Of a DNA stretch of 64,000 nt, positions 37,663 through 50,117 are shown one piece after another. Source of the stretch: Morinoia aosen. Taxonomy: Eukaryota > Arthropoda > Malacostraca > Amphipoda > Talitridae. Below the pieces are notes generated by a model. That model had not been told where the DNA came from. It saw only the letters and a program-made list of their open reading frames with translations, and ran no database searches. The first letter of the stretch is position 1. The number at the start of each line of letters is the position of its first letter. The stretch lies in contig CM059564.1 in the NCBI GenBank assembly GCA_030386875.1, positions 47,574,075 to 47,638,074 of the forward strand, in the 5' to 3' direction. A program made the position numbers and the translations under genes.

Positions 37663-39308
37663 CTCTTTGTGTAGCTATATCATGCTTTGTGTGACTACAT
37701 CATGCTGTGTGTAGCTACATCATGCTGTGTGTGACTACATCATGCTGTGTGTAGCTACATCATGCTGTGTGACTACATCATGCTGTGTGTGACTACATCA
37801 TGCTGTGTGACTACATCATGCTGTGTGTGACTACATCATGCTGTGTGTGACTATATCATGCTGTGTGTGACTACATCATGCTGTGTGTAGCTACATCATG
37901 TTGTGTGTGACTACATCATGCTGTGTGTGACTACATCATGCTGTGTGACTACATCATGCTGTGTGTGACTACATCATGCTTTGTGTGACTACATCATGCT
38001 GTGTGTGACTACATCATGCTGTGTGTGACTACATCATGCTGTGTGTAGCTACATCATGCTGTGTGACTACATCATGCTGTGTGTGACTACATCATGCAGT
38101 GTGACTACATCATGCTGTGTGTGACTACATCATGCTTTGTGTGACTACATCATGCTGTGTGTGACTACATCATGCTGTGTGTGACTACATCTTGCTGTGT
38201 GACTACATCATGCTGTGTGTGACTACATCATTCTGTGTGACTACATCATGCTGTGTGTGACTACATCATGCTTTGTGGGACTACATCATGCTGTGTGTGA
38301 CTACATCATGCTGTGTATAGCTACATCATGCTGTGTGTGACTACATCATGCTGTGTGTAGCTACATCATGCTGTGTGTGACTATATCATGCTGTGTGTAG
38401 CTACACCATGCTGTGTGACTACATCATGCTGTGTGTGACTACATCATGCTTTGTGTGACTACATCATGCTGTGTGTGACTACATCATGCTGTGTGTGACT
38501 ACATCATGCTGTGTGTGACTACATCATGCTGTGTGTGACTACATCATGCTTTGTGTGACTACATCATGCTTTGTGTGACTACATCATGCTGTGTGTGACT
38601 ACATCATGCTGTGTGTGACTACATCATGCTGTGTGTGACTACATCATGCTGTGTGTGACTACATCATGCTGTGTGTGACTACATCATGATGTGTGTGACT
38701 ACATCATGCTTTGTGTGACTACATCATGCTTTGTGTGACTACATCATGCTCTGTGTGACTACATCATGCTGTGTGTGACTACATCATGCTGTGTGTGACT
38801 ACATCATGCTTTGTGTGACTACATCATGCTGTGTGTGACTACATCATGCTGTGTGTGACTACATCATGCTCTGTGTGACTACATCATGCTGTGTGTGACT
38901 ACATCATGCTTTGTGTGACTACATCATGCTCTGTGTGACTACATCATGCTCTGTGTGACTACATCATGCTGTGTGTGACTACATCATGCTTTGTGTGACT
39001 ACATCATGCTGTGTGTGACTACATCATGCTGTGTGTGACTACATCATGCTGTGTGTGACTACATCATGCTCTGTGTGACTACATCATGCTGTGTGACTAC
39101 ATCATGCTTTGTGTGACTACATCATGCTGTGTGTGACTACATCATGCTGTGTGTGACCACATCATGCTGTGTGTGACTACATCATGCTGTGTGTAGCTAC
39201 ACCATGCTGTGTGACTACATCATGCTTTGTGTGACTACATCATGCTGTGTGTGACTACATCATGCTGTGTGTGACCACATCATGCTGTGTGTGACTACAT
39301 CATGCTTT
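37663..39308 (+). repeat. 20-bp tandem repeat with 18-bp variants, about 82 copies
   Basis: The main unit is CATGCTGTGTGTGACTACAT. In the left half, 20-bp units alternate irregularly with 18-bp units that lack one GT, and some carry GTAGCTACAT in place of GTGACTACAT. From about 38420 to 39085 the units are uniformly 20 bp with single-base variants (CTTTGTG, CTCTGTG). A short mixed stretch closes the array. The two halves therefore have different homogenisation histories. Confidence 0.96.
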
Positions 39309-39752
39309 ACATTTTTGCAAAAACTATCTAGGGCCCAATAAATCCTTCAAAATGTTTTCGTTTTAGCTACATTGAGAGCCTCCAAAAAAACATGACTCGC
39401 GAAAAATATTTGTGCATCAGAGCGTGGGGAAAATAAATCTGTCGTGATTTTTATTCCTCGTTAGAATGTTGTGAAAAAATTCAAGGGTCCAAATAAGGCG
39501 GTTCATTCTATGGTCATACGAAGCGATGCACATGAAAATAAAACAAGAATATTTTTAATTCCGTGGCACGCTCGAAGGCATGAGCGAGTTTATTGATCCT
39601 CTTTCTGGCCAGCTTGTGTTCCATGAAAAAAAACTTGTTATATCCAGTTTTATCCGTGCCTTCATTAGGGGAATGTTATTGAACTAAAAAAGGCCTTGCG
39701 ATGGATTTCATAGGTGCAGCATTGTTCATAAAACTTTTTTCTCACGGTTTAG
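39309..39752. other. Non-coding spacer
   Basis: No feature recognised. Confidence 0.35.
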
Positions 39753-39894
39753 TATAAATAAATGTTCCTCATTTTTCCATAAACCTTTTAATAAATAATT
39801 CTGAGTTCTATCTCGTGCGCACGAAACTTTTTCAGTGTTTCAAGAGTTTAGTTTGACACTTAAACCAATCACAAAATGAAGTGCACTAAGAGAT
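39753..39894 (+). other. Candidate TATA box and short first coding exon
   Basis: TATAAATA lies at 39753-39760. An ATG at 39876 in good context (preceded by CACAAA) opens six codons (M-K-C-T-K-R) and then meets a consensus donor GTAAGT at 39895. Very short first exons beginning Met-Lys are common in arthropod secreted-protein genes. I could not find a matching second exon between here and 42.6 kb, and the presumed intron would contain the 31-bp array. Speculative. Confidence 0.22.
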
Positions 39895-39989
39895 GTAAGT
39901 TCATTTCTTCAAATATTTATCATAGTTATTCTACAATGTGAGGGCCATTATCGTAGATCTCAATCTTGATTGATAGATATCGTTTATGT

Positions 39990-40612
39990 GGCACCAACGA
40001 TTACGGCACCAACTCTGGGCAAAGTGACTTACTACGGCACCAACTCTGGGCAAAGTGACTTACTACGGCACCAACTTTGTGCAAAGTGACTTACTACGGC
40101 ACCAACTCTGGGCAAAGTGACTTACTACGGCACCAACTCTGGGCAAAGTGACTTACTACGGCACCAACTTTGTGCAAAGTGACTTACTACGGCACCAACT
40201 CTGGGCAAAGTGACTTACTACGGCACCAACTCTGGGCAAAGTGACTTACTACGGCACCAACTTTGTGCAAAGTGACTTACTACGGCACCAACTCTGGGCA
40301 AAGTGACTTACTACGGCACCAACTCTGTGCAAAGTGACTTACTACGGCACCAACTCTGGGCAAAGTGACTTACTACGGCTCCAACTCTGGGCAAAGTGAC
40401 TTACTACGGCACCAACTCTGGGCAAAGTGACTTACTACGGCACCAACTCTGGGCAAAGTGACTTACTACGGCACCAACTCTGGGCAAAGTGACTTACTAC
40501 GGCTCCAACTCTGGGCAAAGTGACTTACTACGGCACCAACTCTGGGCAAAGTGACTTACTACGGCACCAACTCTGGGCAAAGTGACTTACTACGGCACCA
40601 ACTCTGTACTAA
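39990..40612 (+). repeat. 31-bp tandem repeat, about 20 copies
   Basis: The unit contains GGCAAAGTGACTTACTACGG then CACCAACTCTG. Copies are almost identical; the common variants are CTTTGTGC for CTCTGGGC and CTCCAAC for CACCAAC. The CTTTGTGC variant recurs at about every third unit in the left part, so a 93-bp trimer was amplified there. Confidence 0.96.
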
Positions 40613-42595
40613 GTAACTGTAATCACAAGCTCCTCAAACATATTTACTAACATTACTCTGGGTACCGTAAATCCTATTATTTTTATACTTTTGAATGCAT
40701 CTTAAACTACGGAGACGTGTATTTGTGTCAGTGATAAAATTTCAATTCATGTTATAAAATCCAGACTTTTAATTTTGAACAAAGAAAATCTATCCCTTTT
40801 CTGTTTTTTGTTTTTAGTCTATAATTCAACCTTATATTAAAGCTAATATTTGCGTGATATTTTCCTCATAGGACGTTCCTAATACACTGCGCGTGGCAGT
40901 TTTTTCATCTCAAGATTTTCCGTTTGCTGTTCTGAATACATACGCCATCTTCACGCTTCATGTTTGGGGATAAATATGTTTCGTAAAACATACTTCCAAA
41001 CACAGTGAGGTGCGGAAATGACAATTCAAATCCTTAATAGGCCAATGTTATGAATATGCATTTATGCCTTGTTCAGAAACTGCTTATGATTATTTAGAGC
41101 TTAAATTTTCCGAAACTGCCAAAGTTACGGCGCTTACAACAAGCGTTTCAAAGAAAATAATTTTAGTTAGAATGCCTCCTAGAACGAAATATGCTTCACG
41201 GCTTGCATTACTGTAAAAACTAAAATATTCAATGCAAGTTGCATGTCTCCAATCATTAAATGAAGCTCAATTTGTCGTTTTCTGTTTCCAGATGACAAAT
41301 TCAAATCGGGTTCGTTCTTAATGTTATTTCCATCGAAATAAATGATACCAGTTTTACTGCATTCGTTATTACATTTCTTGTAGATATAAGCTGTTTTTGA
41401 GTTGTTCAACCATTAAATTCATTATGGATATGTAATTTTTCATATCGCATATTTCGAATCAGTTTCTATTGAACCTGGAGATCACATGTCTATAAATAAC
41501 TAATATCGTTGGCAGTATATTTCAGCTCGCCTAAAATAAACAGTGGCGCTCGTCCAGCCTTTAGTTTTATTTCCTTCCTACACTCATATTTATATAAATT
41601 AACTATTTTCCAAATGAGAATCACGCGGTAAGGTCTTCGTGCATAAGACCACCAAATTTCTAAATTTTATTTATTTATTCCCCTTTAATTTTAATTTTTC
41701 CGATTTCATTCTTCATTTTTAAAAAACCAATGTATCAACATTTCACGTTTGCACTTTATTGGAAATAAACTGTTTTTCTTTATTCCTATTCTTTCCACTG
41801 AACATGATTCAACCATGGACCAATTTAGTGACCTAGATCGCAGTAGATCTATAATGAAGGGTTTCTTCCAACGAGCACGGCATCTTCAACAGGGATGAAA
41901 CTTAGAAACTGTAACAATTTGTTTTTTTGTCAGAGCTTTGAATTCATTTCCAGATTCAGTCACCTCTTATTGACCTTTGAGTGTTTTTTTATAAGAAATG
42001 TGATAGGGAGAAACTTGCAAAGATGTTGTACGACTAAAAAAGTTTTACTTAACTCATTGTTTCGCTCTTAAATGATGACTTTCTAAATATTAGTCTTTCA
42101 TTTATACAAGAATTGAGTCTAATTTCGGGAAACGCTATTTGGAGGATAACCTGTTACCATATATCATTCGAGACCTATTGTTAGACTAATTACTTATTAT
42201 TACTTATTCCAACTATACTTCTATATAAAACAAGTCAACTATTGTGTTACACTTGTAGAAAGCCTGCTCAAAGAATAAGGATACAAGCGATGACTTGAAA
42301 CTAATTATCATTTCATGTTTGTCTAATGTTTTATGTGTCACATTTTTGAGTCTTCCTGAAGCTTTAAAATAATGTTCATTCTTTCAATAACAAAGTTTTT
42401 TTCTTGAAACTTAGTCGGTTTTTCAATAGGGAATAAGGGAAAGACGATATAAAGTGACAAAGGCATGTATTTTATAAGGAGTTCGACAATTGCTTGCTGC
42501 AACCCCAATAAATAATTTAAATATAGATCCTTAGTCATTGTGACTAGGTGATTCGTTCGTTCGAAAAGTCGTTTATGTAAATAGCCTAAGCTTCA
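40613..42595. other. Non-coding stretch 3' of gene A
   Basis: No supported exon. The part next to 42595 is the 3' flank of gene A. I see no canonical AATAAA on the minus strand within about 100 bp of its stop; a CATAAA lies about 25 bp past it. Confidence 0.4.
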
Positions 42596-43704
42596 TTACC
42601 AGCCACCCTTGCCGCCACCGATTCCACCTCCGAATCCTCCGAGGCCAACACCACCACCGATTCCGCCACCGATTCCACCACCGAATCCTCCGACGCCAAC
42701 ACCACCTCCGACAACTCCGGAGCTGACCGAGGTTTGTACCCTAACTGGGATCTGGACGGGGACTCTGACGGTTCTGACCACCTGGAAGGGAACGGTCCTG
42801 ACCACCTGGAAGGGCACCTTCACGGTCTTCACGGTCTTGATCACCTTGGGGACAGGGATGTGCTTCACGATGGGAACCTTGACGGGAACCTGGACGGGGA
42901 AGGGTTTGGAGACGAGGTTGACACCGACGGTGTGGGCGGGGTGCACAACGCTGCCGGAGATGGCGTCCGAGCTGACCACGGCTCCTGCAAGTCCGCCGGC
43001 GAATCCTGATCCGATGCCGGCTCCTCCGAAGCTAGCGTCGCTGAAGCCACCATCGAAAGCTCCTCCAAATCCACCTCCGGTGACAGACACACCGCCAATG
43101 CCGCCGCCAACTCCCACACCGCCAATACCACCGCCGATTCCGACACCGCCAACACCTTTCTCCCAGCTGTCGGGCCTGGCAGCGGCGAGGGCGACGAGCC
43201 CGGCGAAAACGGTGAATACAATCTGAAAGGTACAAGTACAAGTTAAAAATGACGCCTGACGTGAACAAGTGAACGAATTAATGAATGTAAAATCGGATAT
43301 GAACAGTTAAATAAATTAATTAACAGGAAATTTGGTATGATCAGGTAAACGAATTACTGGAAAAGGGACCATCCCAAATTTTAGACCGCATTCGTTTTGT
43401 TTCGGATTAGAATTGTTAAATGAGATGCGGGCCTTGCAAATTCTGCTGGTGGCTTCAATATACTGGTAAGTTATGATACAAAAAAGGACATCAGGTCGTA
43501 TCAAGCTTCAGACTATGGCATGACAGTTAAAAATTAAATGACTTGTACGGTAAGAGACTTAATATGTTTTAGAATAAGTCGAATCATCAAGGATACACTA
43601 AATGAGACCCTCCCGATTTCGATTTACACATTTCCGATCTAAATATTTCATAAAGTTTGAATAAATGTTTTAAAGCTAAAACCCTGTGTGCTTACAGAGT
43701 TCAT
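42596..43704 (-). CDS. Secreted glycine-rich, Val-Pro-Lys cuticle-type protein (gene A), two exons
   Basis: Spliced gene. Exon 1 is 43704-43696 (ATGAACTCT), followed by donor GTAAGC. A 473-bp phase-0 intron ends in TTTCAG, and exon 2 is 43222-42596. The product is 211 residues. Residues 4-18 form a hydrophobic signal-peptide core ending in Ala-Ala-Ala, so cleavage probably falls before Arg19. A glycine-rich block (about 26-85) follows, then a basic segment (about 109-168) of short repeats such as VPVKVPIVKHIPVP and a duplicated PFQVVRTV, and then a second glycine-rich block ending in Trp. It is probably an extracellular structural protein of cuticle or a similar matrix. The Val-Pro-Lys pattern recalls insect cuticular proteins such as the Vajk group; that link is from memory and inferred. 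A paralog lies at 61582-62432. The Pro-rich ORF on the plus strand is its antisense shadow. Confidence 0.85.
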
Positions 43705-43767
43705 TGTGCTGTAGTTGCTATGACTGAAGCTGTCGTTCAGATGATGATGCTGCTGTGTCGCGGTGAG

Positions 43768-43775
43768 CTTTTATA
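43768..43775 (-). promoter_or_regulatory. TATA box of gene A
   Basis: TATAAAAG on the minus strand, 64 bp upstream of the gene A start codon. Transcription would begin near 43745, leaving a 5' UTR of about 40 nt. The layout matches the TATA box of gene B. Confidence 0.8.
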
Positions 43776-46700
43776 CGCGCTGGTCCAAGGCCGTCAGAGG
43801 CAAGACGGCAGCCAAGCCGTGCCCTGCAGTGTGAGGGTCAGCTTATTACCCTTGGTGGGCCAACGCTCTGCCTCGCATGAGAAACTGTCATGTCTGTAGA
43901 AAACGACATGATCACTCCCCTGAGTGACTCAGCACTTTATGGCCATTTTGGGGCGCTTAGTAAAAACTAGGAACATCTACGAACAAATTATTTTTATTAA
44001 AGGAAATTTCGATTTCCCTGAACTGGAGTTTTTGTCATGCGTCTCGCCAGGAATTGTGTTTGCTAGACCATGTTTTGCGCGTCTGCTGTTCCAGCCAAGG
44101 ATCAAAAAAAAACGGAACGAGATTAAAATCAGACAGGTCATTTGTTTTTTTTTTTCATTCAAGCTTTTATGCAGAAAATAATTCGCAAAAGTTTTTAAGA
44201 TTGGAACTTATACAATCGTATACATAATGTTTAAAATAGCGCATTTCTAAGGTGAGACTAAGCAGGCGTTGGAGTCGTATACTTCTAAACATTAGACATA
44301 GAAATTCTGTTTTGGGGAGCACGACGGCCGTTAAATTCCGTAAAACAGAGTTCTTTCAAAAAAGTGAACTTAGAAGCCTGAATACGTCTTGACGTCACCA
44401 GGGCCTCGAACTATCCACCCGGGTAACTACAATACTTCAGATGTTCTGTGAGAGTAATGTTTGCCAAGTGTATAGGGATCCAACAAGCATTACATATGAC
44501 ATTTCAACGATAATTTTTTTAATAACTTATTGGGTTAATTATGTTTCAAAGTAGGAACATTGCAGATTGATATGAGAGATACAAGCGCCGACATTATTTC
44601 TAATTATTTAACTATGTCTGATTATTCAACTTTTGTAATTATTTAACTATTATTTAACTTTTTGACGTTGTATGCATGCCGTACTTTAACCTTTTTATCG
44701 TCTGGTTTGCCACATTTATAACGAATGTTAAGAAACTTTTGGGCGTAGGAGGTCAGAGTAAGCTGTTTTAAGTTCCAGTAACTTGTTTTCGCGTTGGCAT
44801 GAACTTTTTATTCTATTCTTGTGTGAGATTTAACTCTGCTGGAACAAATTAAGCTGCAGGTGAAATATTTACTTAGACGATAATCTCCCGGAAAATTCAT
44901 GTTCTAGCGACTCCGTGTTGGTAACTCGAGCGTTATTGCTCGCGTCGAAATGCGACACGAAATTCAAAAAGAATTCCGAAATGACAACAGCGTTTAACGT
45001 ACAACTGGAAAGGTCTGTGATTCACAGATTTCTCTTGGAAAGACCAAGGTCTTAAATTCATCCATGGCGATCCCTAAATCTTAAGATTGATTATTAAAGA
45101 CTTATTATCACGAACGTGGCTATTGAAACGGGTTTAAATTCTCTCATTACTTGGCTGTAGTTCGCAAATGTGTTCAGTTTCATGTGTGTCAACAAAGTAC
45201 GAGCGAAAGCAGCTAGAACTTTTTCTTGTAGCTGAACTAAAAATTGAGGGATGAGGGAACACTTCTCAGTATGCAAGTAGCGCACAGTACACTGATTTAA
45301 ATTACAATGTTTGATCCTCAATTTTTTTAGAGAGTTATAATTCTGCTAATGTATTTCAGTAGATGATGTTATGAAATAAATTCTTGGGAGCTGAGGGGTC
45401 TTGAGAAGTGCTAATTCCAAAGCTTAGTCGCTCAGTTCAGTGCGAAGAAGAAAGTGGGTTTGTCCTCGATAAATTCCGAAGGTTCAACTCTGAGTTCGAT
45501 TTAAAAAACTGGTTTCTACTGAAATACTTTCGAAAACTCGATCTGGAGATCATTTGAAGAGTATTTATTTTCATTGCGCTACTCAAAACATTGTCCCCTA
45601 AAGCATGTAAACTAATTTATTTTGTAGCGCTAAAATTCACTATTAAACTTTGCTACGGAGGTTACATACAAATTTATCACTTTTTACTCTTGTGTACATC
45701 AATTGACTTATGTTGTGAAATAATTATTAAATTTTCCTTGTTCTTAAAGTTCCTTTGGAGGTTTGTGACTGTAGAAATTTAACGCATGATAGTTTTTCTT
45801 TAAATCATTCTTTGGCATTATGAATCCCAGCGAAAAATTACATCTAAATTCGTAAACTTGCCGTCATGGTGGATAAGTAGATGCAGTTTAGATACGGGCA
45901 AAAAAACTGCTTCAGAAAATCCTGCAAAAAACTGGCTGGGAGTATAATAGTGAAAGTAGAACTATTGAGATGGTTTACTCAACTGGTAAAGTATGGAGTG
46001 ATTCGCCTGTACGCACATTTCAAGAGCGTACTGATGGATTTTGGCAGTGGTAATGAAAGATCTTACGCTTTAATATTAGAACAAAATAATGTAAAGGCTT
46101 CTCCCAGACGTAAAATTCCGTTCTGGTCTCCATCTCCACCCTGGGAGGTAGAAGCACTTAGAAAAGATTGAGCAGCTGCTTCTTTAAGCGTGTTTGTCTA
46201 ATAAAACTTTATCCTCATGAAAAATTTGAAGTAAAGTCCATACCTGTATCTTGAAAATACTTTTCCGGTATTTATCGTGAAAATAGCAAACGATACTGAG
46301 CGATTTTCTAAAAATGAGAGAGTCAAAGGTATATATTTTACAAATATATCTAACATATATCTAACCCAAGTCAGCGGTCCGGGCTATCCAAAACTTATGA
46401 GTTGGCAAGGAATTTTAAAAATAGGGCAATGACACTGTTCTAGAAGTGATGTCGATATCAGTAATGAAAAAGACTATTTCACTTACAGCATAATTTTATT
46501 TGATTCAAGACCTAGGAAATTATATATGTCTTTGCTGAGAAAATATTTCGGTTTTGATTAGCGTTATGAATCCAATTTATTTAGATTTCTTTCCACATAT
46601 ATATTGGTACCAAAACTGATCCAAATTGTACTTCAGTTCCGTATAAAAATCATAGAACAGGCCAACTTTGGAAGAAATGGACCTAGCAGCACTATTATTG

Positions 46701-47373
46701 GACTCTTCTTGAACAAAAAAAAACTCTTCCCTTACGAATGAGCTCAATCCAATAGACTTTTCTCAAACTCTTCCTTGAATGATGGCGAGCGTAGGTATTT
46801 TTCCTTGCCCTAGTGAACTAAACGACATATGCACTATGCCAGCCCCAAATAGAACGTTACCTTAAAATTGCAACTATGCCGCCACACGGGGATAGCAGAC
46901 ATGATGTGCGCCCTGTATATAGAAGTGATGAACTGAGGAATATCGGATACACCGATAAAACGCCTTTGTAGCGTCTTCAGTGGTGAAATGTCCTATATAA
47001 TAACAATAATAATAATAACAATAATGCCCAGCGTCTCCAAGAAAAGCACAGTTGAAGCATCAGCGCAGTGTTTCGGCAGTTTTCTGCAGTTCGGTGCAGT
47101 TAGGCACTCTATGGTCGATTTAGAGCAGTGTGCCAATAGCTCTGGTTGCAGCGAACATCGATCGCTTCTGTAAGATATTCAGCGACGTTAAATCTATACG
47201 CGCTACAGCAGCATATAATACGAGAACCACAATACGTCATTAATTTGCTTCTCCGCTACAGTTTGTATCCGATCAGTGGAGTTTAGTGACTGAATTCCTG
47301 CTGTAACTTGGTCAACCACGGTGCAGAAAACTTTTGTGAAAACGGACATGGCTGCAGCCACAGTAGAGGAAAT
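43776..47373. other. Non-coding stretch upstream of gene A
   Basis: It presumably holds upstream regulatory DNA of gene A, but no specific site can be defended. An AAT/AAC-type microsatellite lies at about 46998-47026. Short ORFs show no domains. Confidence 0.4.
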
Positions 47374-47623
47374 AAGGTTGGTTCAAACCAGTGTTTTTTT
47401 CGTTGACGGTGTGGTTTTGCTGACGTCACGGTAACGAGCCAATAACAGCGCTCATATTGCATCTGGTAGCACAGCTACCCCCAAATCTTGCCCCACTATT
47501 GGCCTAATGACATGGCATTTTGGTAACGTCATAAAGTTGGTTTGAAATAAAGCCTTTCTATTGGCTAGTCGAACAAGAGGAGGTGTATTTTCTCCCTAAG
47601 AAATTACCTTGTTTCCTTTACCG
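47374..47623 (+). mobile_element. Interspersed ~250-bp repeat, copy 1
   Basis: Collinear with 59706-59957 over its full length. Shared blocks include GCTGACGTCA, CAGCGCTCAT, TTGCATCTGG, GACCTAA/GGCCTAA, TTTGAAAT and TTGGCTAG. It is non-coding and about 250 bp, so probably a MITE or SINE-like element. Clean termini or target duplications were not identified. It carries the CRE-like palindrome TGACGTCA. Confidence 0.65.
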
Positions 47624-47771
47624 TGACTGCAGCGCTGCTTTGTAATTGCAGCAACGACTTGCTGCAGCGCTTTCCAGCTGCTTTAGTAAAAACACGTTTT
47701 AGACAACCTACATTCTCGGTCAGAAGCTTCTTTCCAAAACCTTAAAAATCATGTCATCTTTATTTATTCGA

Positions 47772-47905
47772 AAGATACTTTTTCTTCCATTGAAAATGTG
47801 CTGCAATTAAGGCTTTCAAATTATCATTTCACCTTCTGTGTACTGTATAGATACTTTTTCTTCTATGGAAAATGTGCCTCAAGGCTTTCATATTATTTCT
47901 TATCA
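47772..47905 (+). repeat. ~76-bp direct duplication
   Basis: Two copies starting at 47772 and 47848 share AGATACTTTTTCTTC, GAAAATGTG and AAGGCTTTCA. Confidence 0.75.
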
Positions 47906-49905
47906 ATATCACTTGAAGTTATTTGAGCTCATGAGGGTAGACAACGTGTTCTTGAGATATTTTATGTTCCTGCGAAATGAGCGTCTGACCGTCAAATTGT
48001 ACATTTCGATATTTGTGTATCGGATACAATTTGATCAAATCAGACGCTGAGAAAATTTCTGGTTGCAGTGTAGTCCGAAGATTAAATTGATATTGATTGA
48101 TGGACGTCATTATAAATGTTTCCATAGTTTGTTTGCCATTACCCAGTATACTATGAGAACGCTGCATTGAGTAAATATTAATTGGAAACAACATTACTTT
48201 GTTCACGGAAACTAAATAGAAATCATATCTTGGATGTACATCAGTAAACATTTAAAGTTGCAAGTAAACAACAATTAATAAGTGCAGAGATTGATCAACA
48301 AGTGAGCTGATGCGTATCTTGAAGAAATACCTACGAAGAAAATTCAAGAATCAGGTATCAGAAGATATATTGATAGGTAAGATATGTGTAGGTAAGAAAA
48401 GATATATAAATTTAAATATATAAAATCCTCCCTATAATGCCTCGCACTCGTACAAGGAACAATTCGCGTCGTGATGCAACTGATGACAATCTCTTCACAA
48501 AGTTTGGGCCAAAAAAGAGCCCGCAACGGCCTTTCTTACAACAAACCGTTTCTTCAAAAGCTTGATGCAGCCCTAAAAATTATGGAGACATATACATTCA
48601 GTTTGGAAAAAATTAGGGCGAGCTACTCCGAAAGATTTTAGTCTTATTAATCATCGTGTTACAACAACAATAAGGACTTTAATTTCATTAACGTAATTAG
48701 CCTGCGCGCTGCAAACGTTTATCATTCCCTGGATGCCTTGAAGAGCAATCCGCCAACATATATAAGTAAAATAGCAATGAGTTTTAAATACTACTGAGCT
48801 GCAAATAAAACTGAGGGACTGCATTATGAATCAACACGACCCATTAAAATCTTAAGAGAGATGAAATTTGTCGACGAGTAATAAAAATTATGAAAAAAAT
48901 ATCCTCCAGTCTTAAATTGTTAGGACATTAATTTATTTCAAAATATAGTTCTATGGCATAAAATTCATTGGAGTTTCTTAAATTAAGAAATACAAAATTA
49001 CTTCTGTTCCCAACAATTTCATTTATACCCTTGCTTCACATTTTGCACAGTAGAGAGCATGAAAGGCTTTCAATATTAATATATATTTAACATTTTGAGT
49101 ATTATCCATATCGTTTTCACGTAAAAAACATTACTCTCAACTTGTTGTTTTTTTACACTTCATTAATACATTAAATTTTCAGGTAATTAATTCAATTTTG
49201 TCCTAAGATTCGGCGATAAGACATATACGCTCAGCACCACATGTGATGAACCGTGGGAGCGGTCTCTAAGAACGGGTGTCACGCTTTTTGAATTCTCCAC
49301 AGCTGAAAAATCTTAAGTTTTTTCAGCTTACGTGAAACAGCCTTACACTTTGCATTTACATTGTACTAAAAGTTTATTTAGAAGCAGCAATAGCTTTTTT
49401 CTGGCACGGGAAAGCATTTAACTTTCCATGATTACGTTTTTTGTAGCCTGCTTCTGACTCATTTTTACCAACGAAAGATCTTTGCGGCAAGACCTTTCAG
49501 CGCTAATGATGGTTTTTGTATCTTCTTTATTGGACACAAACTGTCTTTCTTTTCCTATTCTTTTTGCACTTTAGAAGTCGCCAAATGAAAGCCCCCTTTT
49601 GCAACCTAAGAGCCTTCTGTAATTGTATTCTCTACATTACCGCAATCCGCCATTTAGAAGCTAAAGTAACATCAACCAAACGAAGTTCCTTGCAATGTAA
49701 ACTAAATATTTACAGCATTGAAAAGCACAAATCTATACATTCGTCAGTGGCAACCATGCAAGTCCATGAACTTGAGCGTTCTCACACGCAGTAGCAACTA
49801 AGACCCAAGCGTATAATTTCTTTGCCATCAAAACGCAGGTCAATTTCTAACGGAGGAAACGCCCTTACACCAGCGCAATCATACCGACCTCCTCTTCAGA
49901 AAACA
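47906..49905. other. Non-coding stretch
   Basis: AT-rich, no supported gene. ORFs of 60-110 codons here have no recognisable domain. Confidence 0.4.
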
Positions 49906-50117
49906 GTCAGAGGCAGTGGCGCAGCCAGCCCAAAATTTCGGGAGGGGCCAGGATACCCGACAAATAATTTCGTGGGGAGGGCTAGACATTATTTATCAGC
50001 AATTTTTATTATTCTTTTACTCAAAAAGGCAACTAAAACTGGCCCCCAGTTCACCATTTCGGTTAAGGGGGCCATGGCCCCCGTGCCCACTTCCCTGGCT
50101 GCGCTATTGGTAGGAGG
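49906..50117. mobile_element. hAT-type MITE with 8-bp target duplication
   Basis: The element is 49914-50109 (196 bp). The left end is CAGTGGCGCAGCCAG and the right end reads, reversed, CAATAGCGCAGCCAG, giving 13 of 15 matches. The flanking 8-mers GTCAGAGG (49906-49913) and GTAGGAGG (50110-50117) match at six of eight positions, as expected of an old 8-bp target-site duplication. TIRs starting CAG with 8-bp duplications are typical of the hAT superfamily. There is no transposase. Subterminal GGCCCCC/GGGGGCC blocks form further inverted repeats. Confidence 0.78.

Noticed and set aside
42609..43226. 205-codon proline-rich ORF on the plus strand
   Set aside because: It is the antisense of gene A exon 2; Gly codons read backwards give Pro-rich peptides. 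The minus strand has signal peptide, splice sites and TATA box.
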